Source: Coprococcus sp. OM04-5BH | GTDB lineage: Bacteria > Bacillota > Clostridia > Lachnospirales > Lachnospiraceae | Length of the DNA stretch: 49,970 nucleotides | Assembly (NCBI RefSeq): GCF_003482105.1 | Contig: NZ_QULM01000004.1 | Span: forward strand, 199,518 to 249,487 | Direction of reading: 5' to 3' | Shown: positions 1 through 6,480 of the stretch, piece by piece | Layout of the letters: every line of letters begins with the position of its first letter | Numbering within the stretch: position 1 is the first letter of the stretch | Program-made: the position numbers and the translations under genes | Notes under the pieces: model-generated | Told to the model about the DNA's origin: nothing | Seen by the model: the letters and a program-made list of their open reading frames with translations, nothing else | The model's database searches: none

Positions 1-332
1 AGTTCAACTTCATTTGCATTAAGTATACCATTCTCATGGAGATTATCCAATTCCTTTTTGCGTCAAGCTTAAAATGATATAGGGCTTCGGCGAGCTTTAA
101 TTTTGTTCTTTCTGTATAATGTTTTGCTTTTAACATACGGCTGTATAGTTGCACCTGTTGGAAGGGGATTAAGAGATACATTTTCTTTCTCGAAAGTTCG
201 GATACAGTTTCACTGGCGGATATACAGGGAAGGTCGTAGGTGACCATCTTGCCATCCGGCAGGTGCAGATTGACAGTTATCTTATATAATACATACAAGC
301 CAATGCTGGTTAAAAAAGATAAATGAGGTTGT
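1..332 (-). pseudogene. Frameshifted fragment, probably of an Rpn-type PD-(D/E)XK nuclease/transposase gene
   Basis: On the minus strand, the frame entering at 332 reads through a stretch containing YKITVNLHLPDG and LLIPFQQVQLYSRM. This resembles the C-terminal half of Rpn-family recombination-promoting nucleases (YhgA-like transposases) common in Lachnospiraceae; the match is from memory. Near 52-62 the coherent frame shifts: the sensible continuation (KKELDNLHENGILNANEVE) lies one frame over, in a run of five T on the + strand. An in-frame stop at 333-335 and no start codon show the N-terminal part is missing, and the other end runs off the window. I read it as a decaying gene remnant. A sequencing indel in the T run could explain the frameshift but not the missing start. 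Confidence 0.45.
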
Positions 333-482
333 TAATAAAAATTTTAGAACTATACAAAATGTACTGTTTGACTTACACATATTCCATCGTACATGAATAG
401 AAATTTTATATACCTTAAAAACAAAACCCCACCCGGCAATCCACTTAATTTTATTAAGAATTAAAATTAGGACTTGATTTTT

Positions 483-511
483 TTGACATACAGGAGTATC
501 CTACTGCTATC
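483..511 (+). promoter_or_regulatory. Possible promoter upstream of glnN
   Basis: A perfect -35 hexamer TTGACA (483-488) is followed after 16-17 bases by a poor -10 region (TGCTAT/GCTATC, 505-511). Transcription would start near 517, only about 16 bases before the hairpin at 533-567. The weak -10 makes this tentative. Confidence 0.3.
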
Positions 512-532
512 GAATAAATAACGAACTTGAAC

Positions 533-567
533 AAAGGTGTTCTCATTAGTTGAGGACACCTTTTTTG
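533..567 (+). terminator. Rho-independent terminator in front of glnN
   Basis: AGGTGTTCTCA (535-545) pairs with TGAGGACACCT (551-561) across a 5-base loop, with a single G-T wobble, followed by a run of six T. It sits between a possible promoter at 483 and the glnN start at 617. No intact gene precedes it, so it is either an attenuator in the glnN leader or the end of a short or vanished upstream transcript. Confidence 0.75.
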
Positions 568-616
568 TTATTTAGAAGTAGTATTAGGATGTTTCAACAG
601 AAAGGAAGTAAAGTGT

Positions 617-2725
617 ATGATGAACAAGATTTCAGCCGTGTTTGGCTCCCATGTATTTTCAGATCAGGTAATGAGAGAGCGTCTTCCAAAGGCAGTATAT
701 AAATCTCTTAAGGAAACTATAGATAAGGGTGCTCCCCTTGATACATCTATTGCAGATTCAGTTGCAGCAGCAATGAAGGAGTGGGCAATGGAGCTTGGTG
801 CTACTCACTACACACATTGGTTCCAGCCACTTACAGAGACAACAGCAGAGAAGCATGACTCATTTGTAAGTACTGTCGGTGATGGCGGTGTTATCCTGCA
901 GTTCACAGGAAAGGAGCTTATAAAGGCTGAGCCGGATGCTTCATCATTCCCTTCAGGCGGTCTTCGTGCAACATGTTCAGCAAGAGGATATACAGCATGG
1001 GATTGTACATCACCTGCATTTGTCAAGACAACAGCAGAAGGTACATGTATCCTTTGTATCCCGGCTGCATTCACATCATATACAGGAGAGTCACTTGATT
1101 ATAAGACACCACTTCTCCGTTCCATGGATGCCATAAGTGATCAGGCAATCCGTGTACTGAGATTATTTGGAAATACTACAGCTAAGAAAGTAACGGCTTC
1201 AGTTGGACCTGAGCAGGAATACTTCCTTGTAGATAAGGAGAAATTCGCAGGAAGAACAGACCTTAAGCTGTGCGGACGTACATTGTTCGGTGCAATGCCA
1301 CCAAAGGGACAGGAGCTTGACGATCAGTACTTTGCATCTATCAAGGACAAGATCGCAGGTTATATGACAGAGTTAAATGAAGAGCTCTGGAAGTTCGGTA
1401 TCCTTGCAAAGACACAGCATAACGAGGTTGCTCCGGCACAGCATGAGCTTGCACCAATCTTCTCAACAACAAATATTGCTACAGACCAGAACCAGTTGGT
1501 TATGGAGACAATGAAAAAAGTTGCTCATAAGCATGATCTTGAGTGCGTGCTTTATGAGAAGCCATTTGCAGGGGTAAATGGTTCAGGTAAGCACAACAAC
1601 TGGTCGATTTCAACAGATGAAGGTGAGAACCTTATTGATCCTGGTAAGGAGCCAGAGAAAAATCTCCAGTTCCAGTTATTCCTGGCTGCTGTTATTGCCG
1701 CAGTAGATGAGAATGCAGAGCTCTTGAGACTGTCAGCTTCATCAGCAGGTAATGATCACAGACTCGGTGCAAATGAAGCACCACCTGCAATTATTTCAGC
1801 GTATCTTGGAGAGCAGCTTGAAGCGGTAGTTGACCAGATCATAAATGGCGGCGAGGCTAAGGAATCTCCTAAGGGCAAGAAATATGTATCAGGAACAAGA
1901 ACACTTCCTACATTTACAATGGATGCGACAGATAGAAACAGAACTTCACCATTTGCATTTACAGGCAATAAGTTCGAGTTCAGAATGGTTGGTTCAACCC
2001 AGTCTATAGCATTTCCAATGATGGTTCTTAATACTATAGTTGCAGATCAGTTGGAGAAGATAGCCGATGAGCTTGAGAAGGCAGATGACTTCGAGGCAGC
2101 AGTAAAGGCAAAGACCAAGGAATTACTTACAGCGCATCAGAAAGTTATCTTCAATGGTAACGGATATTCAGAAGAGTGGGTAGAGGAAGCAGCTAAGAGA
2201 GGACTTCCAAACATACCATGTATGGTTGAGGCTGTTCCATATCTTGCCTCAGAGAAGAGCGTATCAATATTTGAAAGACTTGGTGTAATGAATAAGGCAG
2301 AGCTTGAAGCCAGAGCAGAGGTAATGCTTGAGAATTATGCTAAGAAGATCAACATTGAGGCACTTACAATGATAGAAATGGCAAATGAAGAGATCATTCC
2401 GGCAGTTATGGAATATCAGGCAGATCTTGCCAAGGGTGCAGCCGAGATCAAGGCACTTGGCATTGAACCATCAGTACAGATATCATTGCTTAAGACAATA
2501 TCAGAGAAGCTTGCAGAACTTAAGGCTGCTACAGTTGCTCTTGAAGATAAGGTTGCCGGTGCTCATGCCCTTGAGGATGACATACCTGCATGGTCTAAGT
2601 ACTACCATGATGAGGTGTTCGGATCCTTCGATGCAGTAAGAAAGCCTGCCGATGAACTTGAGAAGGAGCTTCCTAAGGATGCATGGCCATTCCCAACATA
2701 TGAACAGCTTCTGTTTGAGCAGTAA
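617..2725 (+). CDS. glnN: Glutamine synthetase, type III (GlnN)
   Basis: Makes glutamine from glutamate, ammonia and ATP; the cytoplasmic entry point for ammonium assimilation. At 702 residues it has the length of the type III enzymes (about 700) rather than GlnA (about 450-470). Recognisable motifs include GPEQEYFL near residue 195 in the metal-binding catalytic core, NGSGKHNNWS near 323 in the nucleotide/glutamate region, and EFRMVGS near 455. The C-terminal third is a long helical extension typical of GSIII. The start ATG follows AAAGGAAG; a second ATG three bases on is equally possible. The gene stands alone, with a terminator-like hairpin before it (533-567) and another after it (2811-2851). 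The leader hairpin hints at control by antitermination, but no recognisable ANTAR-type double hairpin was identified. Confidence 0.95.
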   Translation: MMNKISAVFGSHVFSDQVMRERLPKAVYKSLKETIDKGAPLDTSIADSVAAAMKEWAMELGATHYTHWFQPLTETTAEKHDSFVSTVGDGGVILQFTGKELIKAEPDASSFPSGGLRATCSARGYTAWDCTSPAFVKTTAEGTCILCIPAAFTSYTGESLDYKTPLLRSMDAISDQAIRVLRLFGNTTAKKVTASVGPEQEYFLVDKEKFAGRTDLKLCGRTLFGAMPPKGQELDDQYFASIKDKIAGYMTELNEELWKFGILAKTQHNEVAPAQHELAPIFSTTNIATDQNQLVMETMKKVAHKHDLECVLYEKPFAGVNGSGKHNNWSISTDEGENLIDPGKEPEKNLQFQLFLAAVIAAVDENAELLRLSASSAGNDHRLGANEAPPAIISAYLGEQLEAVVDQIINGGEAKESPKGKKYVSGTRTLPTFTMDATDRNRTSPFAFTGNKFEFRMVGSTQSIAFPMMVLNTIVADQLEKIADELEKADDFEAAVKAKTKELLTAHQKVIFNGNGYSEEWVEEAAKRGLPNIPCMVEAVPYLASEKSVSIFERLGVMNKAELEARAEVMLENYAKKINIEALTMIEMANEEIIPAVMEYQADLAKGAAEIKALGIEPSVQISLLKTISEKLAELKAATVALEDKVAGAHALEDDIPAWSKYYHDEVFGSFDAVRKPADELEKELPKDAWPFPTYEQLLFEQ

Positions 2726-2810
2726 TGTCCATATGAAATTATGGGACGGCATTTAATGCTACAGGTTTTGTGAATAAAACATATAAATCTACATATAATA
2801 CAGCTTATAA

Positions 2811-2851
2811 GATCACCTTGTTTCCTACGCGGAGGCAGGGTGGTTTTTTTT
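2811..2851 (+). terminator. Terminator of glnN
   Basis: ATCACCTTGTTTCCT (2812-2826) pairs imperfectly, with G-U wobbles, with the right arm GGAGGCAGGGTGGT (2831-2844), followed by an uninterrupted T run to about 2851. It overlaps the 3' end of the convergent response-regulator gene. Confidence 0.65.
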
Positions 2852-3541
2852 CGCTCCGGATATACACTTGCGTACCGAAGAAAGATATGATCTGCCTATA
2901 AGCAGGCTGCGGCCATTTGACATATATGCGTTGTTTCCCCGTATGTGTTCAACATGCCTGATGTTGATTATACTTGACTTATGGCATTGTACGAATTGGG
3001 ATGGAAGCTTGGCCAATACACCGGACAGGGATGTACGTTCGTTGTAGGTCTGCCCTGTAGTGGTACAGATATGTATATAGTGTGCCGACTTTGCTATGCA
3101 TACAATGTCATCAAAGGCAATCTGTGTAATATGACTTCTGTCGTTTATGTAGTAGAAATTGCCGAGCTGGGTATCTATCGCACGCTTCATAACACCCGAT
3201 AAGCTGTCGTGGGAAAGGGGCTTTAAGATGTAGCCTGCAGCACTGACATCATATCCCTTAAGGGCATAATCCCTGTTATTTGTCAGGAACACCAGACTGT
3301 TATGATATCCAAGCTCGCGTAATTCTCTGCATATAATGAAACCGGAACCGGTGTGATCAAGATCTATATCTGCAAATAATATATCAAATTTATCTTCTGT
3401 GAATGTTTTTAATATCTGATCATCTGTAAACCTTATTATAGCTGTATTTATACCCCGCTCCTGAGACCACTCACTTATAAATAAGCAGGCATTTTCAAAA
3501 TCTTCGTTGTTGTCTTCAAGTATTGCAACCCTTAAGCTCAT
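2825..3541 (-). CDS. LytTR-family response regulator
   Basis: Two-domain DNA-binding regulator of about 238 residues. The N-terminal receiver starts VAILEDN, with acidic pocket residues E9-D10 and likely phosphoacceptor D58 in LFADIDL; TNN and the lysine in YILKPL complete the receiver signature. The C-terminal half has LytTR features (FYYINDRSHITQI..., FVQCHKSSIINIRHVEHI). I place the start at 3541 because AGGAG sits six bases upstream of that ATG; the ATG six codons earlier has no such site. No histidine kinase gene is adjacent. A LytTR-type direct repeat at 3803-3835 in the divergent intergenic region suggests that this protein controls the secreted-protein/ABC transporter genes on the other side. 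Confidence 0.88.
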   Translation of the reverse strand: MSLRVAILEDNNEDFENACLFISEWSQERGINTAIIRFTDDQILKTFTEDKFDILFADIDLDHTGSGFIICRELRELGYHNSLVFLTNNRDYALKGYDVSAAGYILKPLSHDSLSGVMKRAIDTQLGNFYYINDRSHITQIAFDDIVCIAKSAHYIHICTTTGQTYNERTSLSGVLAKLPSQFVQCHKSSIINIRHVEHIRGNNAYMSNGRSLLIGRSYLSSVRKCISGAKKNHPASA

Positions 3542-3802
3542 TGTTCTCCTCCATAGCATAAAACCCCATAAAATGGAAGGCTGAATTTAGTAATATTATT
3601 AAGTAATGGCAAAAATGTTTCTCTGAAATATGCAAGAAAACTCATATGAGAATTGGTATTGATTATAGTGCGGTGAAATGCTACTTTAAAAAACTTCTTC
3701 CCAAACATATAATCTTGACTATATAAAATCCCTTTAAAACATGTCATCATGGTAATTATATCACGGCTCATAATTTAATTAAACACTAAAAACGCAATAA
3801 AA

Positions 3803-3835
3803 ATGCAGTTCACGACCATTTTTATGCTGTTCACG
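3803..3835 (+). promoter_or_regulatory. Candidate LytTR operator (two 12-base direct repeats)
   Basis: ATGCAGTTCACG (3803-3814) and ATGCTGTTCACG (3824-3835) differ at one base and are spaced exactly 21 bases start to start, two helical turns. This is the usual architecture of LytTR sites (9-base repeats resembling ACAGTTNRN with a 12-13 base gap). The site is 118 bases before the secreted-protein start and about 260 bases upstream of the divergent LytTR gene. The sequence and spacing are seen directly; binding is inferred. Confidence 0.65.
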
Positions 3836-3877
3836 CCAAGAGGATTGATAGAACTCGAAAAATGTTGTAAGCTTAAA

Positions 3878-3919
3878 ATGTAATGCATTACATCTTAAAA
3901 AATATACTGTATTCAGTAT
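3878..3919 (+). promoter_or_regulatory. Leader region with 16-base palindrome and small inverted repeat
   Basis: ATGTAATGCATTACAT (3878-3893) is a perfect 16-base palindrome overlapping a possible -10 (TAAAAT, 3874-3879). It is followed by ATACTG-TATT-CAGTAT (3904-3919). No good -35 lies at the right distance, as expected for an activator-dependent promoter. The palindrome could be an operator for a second, dimeric regulator. The rest of 3560-3952 holds no convincing gene. Confidence 0.4.
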
Positions 3920-3952
3920 CGAAAAAATAATTACGTACAAGGAGGGAAAACA

Positions 3953-4330
3953 ATGTTTTCAATTAAGAAAAAGATAATAACATGTACACTGGCTGTAGCT
4001 ATGGCAATGGGGGCTCAGGCAGTGCCGGTAAATGCAACAACTATAACTACTGATGTAAAAAGCACATCCGGAGGGTATACATACTACGTTAGGAAATCAG
4101 GAACTGGTGCAGAGTTAGGAACCATGAAACTGTGGAAGGACAGCGGTACTGTGTATAATTTATTCACTGCGAGTACAAAATGCAGTGTAGTTAAATCTTA
4201 TGTTTCTCAGAATAATTCCGGATTTAAATCCAATACTGCATATGATGTTGGAGCTAGTGCATCCGTGCTTGCAACTAAATCTGTAAGCAATCCGACAAAG
4301 ATATATGGATATTGCAGCGTAACATATTAA
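3953..4330 (+). CDS. Secreted small protein, possible bacteriocin-like or signalling product
   Basis: A 125-residue protein with a clear Sec signal peptide: basic MFSIKKK, hydrophobic core, and a probable cleavage near VNA-T at residues 26-29 (or AQA-V at 21-24). The mature chain of about 97-102 residues is rich in Ser, Thr, Lys, Tyr and Gly, with a cysteine in CSVVK mid-chain and another near the C-terminus (YGYCSVTY), so a disulfide is possible. Size, signal peptide and position before an ABC transporter recall lactococcin 972-type loci, but I see no diagnostic sequence match. GGAGGG lies six bases before the ATG. A strong hairpin follows the gene (4360-4392), so it may be expressed more highly than the downstream genes. 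Likely controlled by the LytTR site upstream. Confidence 0.7.
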   Translation: MFSIKKKIITCTLAVAMAMGAQAVPVNATTITTDVKSTSGGYTYYVRKSGTGAELGTMKLWKDSGTVYNLFTASTKCSVVKSYVSQNNSGFKSNTAYDVGASASVLATKSVSNPTKIYGYCSVTY

Positions 4331-4359
4331 GATTTAAAAGATAAAAACTAAATAAATTG

Positions 4360-4392
4360 CCATGCCCAAGGTGCATTGTGCCTTGGGCATGG
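4360..4392 (+). terminator. Strong intercistronic hairpin after the secreted-protein gene
   Basis: CCATGCCCAAGG (4360-4371) and CCTTGGGCATGG (4381-4392) form a perfect 12-bp stem with a 9-base loop. The following sequence is not a T run, so it may act as an RNA-stabilising hairpin or partial terminator, setting different expression for the gene before it and the genes after it. Confidence 0.6.
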
Positions 4393-4456
4393 TCAGTGTT
4401 ATTAAAAGTCAATATATTGTATTTAGTGCATATTTAGAAGGTGAAAGGATGGGGCT

Positions 4457-5707
4457 ATGAGGAAAAAAATAATTATTATATCATGTGTAATTTTAGGAAT
4501 ACTGCTTATTGCTACCGGAGTGTATGTAATTCCACGATTGTTGAGGAGATTTCCTGATAAGGCGGCATATGCAACTTATTTAAAATGCTACAGTGAGGAC
4601 GGGCTGTATTATAAGAAGGGCAATAAAATATATTTTCTTGATGCAGATACCCATAAGAGTGCCGTGGTGTGTAGTAAGGCTAATTGTAATCACGATTCAG
4701 AGGACTGTAATGCCTATATTGAGGGTGCCAACATGTTCATGTATTATGATGGCTATGTGTATGTATCAAGTTTTGTAGTTGATGCTAACTCCGATAATGG
4801 TGAAGTTGAGTTTTTCGGTGGGGCAAGGTTGGATGGCATATCCTGTGATGGATCAAAGAGGGTGAATATATATAACGCTGATTGCGGGGCTGTTTTGTCT
4901 GTAAAGGCGATAGACGGGGATATTTATTTCACAGCGTATAAATTCAGAAATGAAAAGGATTTTACAGATCCGGTGCATGATAATTATCTGTATAAGTATG
5001 ATCTGAGATGGAACAAGAGTACATGCTTGTATGAATATAATGACGATTCGGAGAGCCAGTATAGTTCGGCATTAGAGATTGCAGAGGGGGATTCGAAGAA
5101 TATATATATACAACATAGCTGGTGTACCGATAGCAGTGGCTCAGAACCCGATATAAATGTTGATCTTTTTAAACTGGAAGATGATCAGATGCAGCTTTTG
5201 GATAGTTGGGAAAATGTTTATTGGATAAATGTTTTGGATAATGAAGAGTATGGAATTGCATCTGTAAAGGGGCAGGAAGAAGATGCAGATACGATCATCT
5301 ATGAATTTAAAGACGATAAGATTGGTGAAACTGAGCTGATGAGGATAAAAGATGGATATGGAGATATTATGCATGAATACATAAGTGTTGTGAACACAGA
5401 TTATAAAAAACTGCTTTATGATATAAAAAATAATAAATACTACATAGCGAATACCACATTTACAGAAGAGGGAACGTATATCTCCGATGTGCATGATATT
5501 GACGAAGAACATAACAGGATATACATAGATAATCATGATTATACAGGAATGTTGCCTGGAACTGTTTATACTGAAGATATGAGTGATTATGGCGTGGTGG
5601 ATTTTGATGTGTTCAGAGACACCTTTTACACAGAACTTGATGATCTCACAGATGAGCAGAGAAAGCAGTTTGATGCTATGGATTGGATAGTTATCGGGGA
5701 AAGGTAG
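4457..5707 (+). CDS. Membrane-anchored extracellular protein with Cys/His motif, beta-propeller-like
   Basis: A 416-residue protein with one N-terminal transmembrane segment (about residues 4-26) and a large, acidic, presumably extracytoplasmic domain. It carries a compact motif, C72-x4-C77-x-H79-x4-C84 (CSKANCNHDSEDC), which could bind metal. Repeated short Y/I-Y-F strands followed by D/N-G turns (IYFLDAD, GDIYFTAYK, YLYKYDL) suggest beta-propeller-like blades, reminiscent of DUF5050-type proteins that sit beside ABC transporters in Lachnospiraceae; that comparison is from memory. The ABC ATPase follows after about 25 bases, so the three genes probably form an operon. The function is unknown; an accessory, sensor or immunity protein for the exporter fits the context. 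Confidence 0.65.
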   Translation: MRKKIIIISCVILGILLIATGVYVIPRLLRRFPDKAAYATYLKCYSEDGLYYKKGNKIYFLDADTHKSAVVCSKANCNHDSEDCNAYIEGANMFMYYDGYVYVSSFVVDANSDNGEVEFFGGARLDGISCDGSKRVNIYNADCGAVLSVKAIDGDIYFTAYKFRNEKDFTDPVHDNYLYKYDLRWNKSTCLYEYNDDSESQYSSALEIAEGDSKNIYIQHSWCTDSSGSEPDINVDLFKLEDDQMQLLDSWENVYWINVLDNEEYGIASVKGQEEDADTIIYEFKDDKIGETELMRIKDGYGDIMHEYISVVNTDYKKLLYDIKNNKYYIANTTFTEEGTYISDVHDIDEEHNRIYIDNHDYTGMLPGTVYTEDMSDYGVVDFDVFRDTFYTELDDLTDEQRKQFDAMDWIVIGER

Positions 5708-5735
5708 ATTTGTTCAAACAGGGGAGGATATGGTT

Positions 5736-6470
5736 ATGGAATTGGCGTTAAAAGGGATTACGAAGCAATATGGCAGCAAGAGGGCACTGGATGATTTCTC
5801 ATATTCCTTTGAGGAGGGAGTATATGGATTACTGGGTCCTAACGGTGCCGGAAAGAGCACACTTATTAAGATAATAACCCATAGTGTAAAGCCCACAGGA
5901 GGCGAGATCACTCTGGATGGTGACGATATATTTAAGCAGAAGGAGGAGTATAGAAAACGTATAGGTTATATGCCGCAGCAGCAGACTATATATCCGTTTT
6001 ATACCGGAAGGCAGTTCCTTAATTATATGGGATTGTTAAAGGGAGAGGACAGGAAAAGCCTTGATGACAAGATACAGTTCTATCTTGAGAAGGTAAATCT
6101 TATATCTGTGGCGGATAAGAAGATCGGTACATATTCCGGAGGTATGAAGCAGCGTCTGCTTATTGCCCAGACCTTTCTTGGAGATCCGGATATAATGATC
6201 TTTGATGAGCCGACTGCAGGACTTGATCCTAAGGAGAGGATACATGTCAGAAATCTTATACATGATAATTCTGCAGGCAAGATAATTATTGTTGCTACCC
6301 ATGTTGTACAGGACATAGAAAGTATTGCGGATTGTATAGTACTTCAGAAGGAAGGAAAGGTTGCGGAGGCTGATGCACCGGACAAGCTGGTAGAAAAGAT
6401 GGGGGTTGATCCGGATCAGGGACTTGAAGGAGTATACATGAAGGTGTTTGAAGAGACAGAGCTTAAATAG
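5736..6470 (+). CDS. ABC transporter ATP-binding protein
   Basis: Cytoplasmic ATPase of about 244 residues powering the permease encoded next. It has a complete motif set: Walker A GPNGAGKST, the Q-loop in YMPQQQTI, signature YSGGMKQR, Walker B IMIFDEPTAGLDP, and switch histidine in ATHVV. I prefer the ATG at 5736, eight bases after GGGGAGG; the in-frame ATG at 5730 (two extra residues) lies only two bases from it. It is sandwiched between the membrane-anchored Cys/His protein and the permease, ten bases before the latter. The substrate is unknown; the upstream secreted protein or self-protection against it are candidates. Confidence 0.92.
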   Translation: MELALKGITKQYGSKRALDDFSYSFEEGVYGLLGPNGAGKSTLIKIITHSVKPTGGEITLDGDDIFKQKEEYRKRIGYMPQQQTIYPFYTGRQFLNYMGLLKGEDRKSLDDKIQFYLEKVNLISVADKKIGTYSGGMKQRLLIAQTFLGDPDIMIFDEPTAGLDPKERIHVRNLIHDNSAGKIIIVATHVVQDIESIADCIVLQKEGKVAEADAPDKLVEKMGVDPDQGLEGVYMKVFEETELK

Positions 6471-6480
6471 GAGGTAGGAT

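Noticed and set aside
3538..3771. 77-residue minus-strand open frame upstream of the LytTR gene
   Set aside because: It overlaps the ribosome site and start of the response regulator, has no own Shine-Dalgarno site and no recognisable protein pattern; A+T-rich noncoding sequence explains it.
3953..4330. Lactococcin 972 family bacteriocin
   Set aside because: Only size, signal peptide and neighbouring ABC genes agree; no family-specific sequence could be seen, and the permease does not look like the usual partner. Kept as an unassigned secreted protein.
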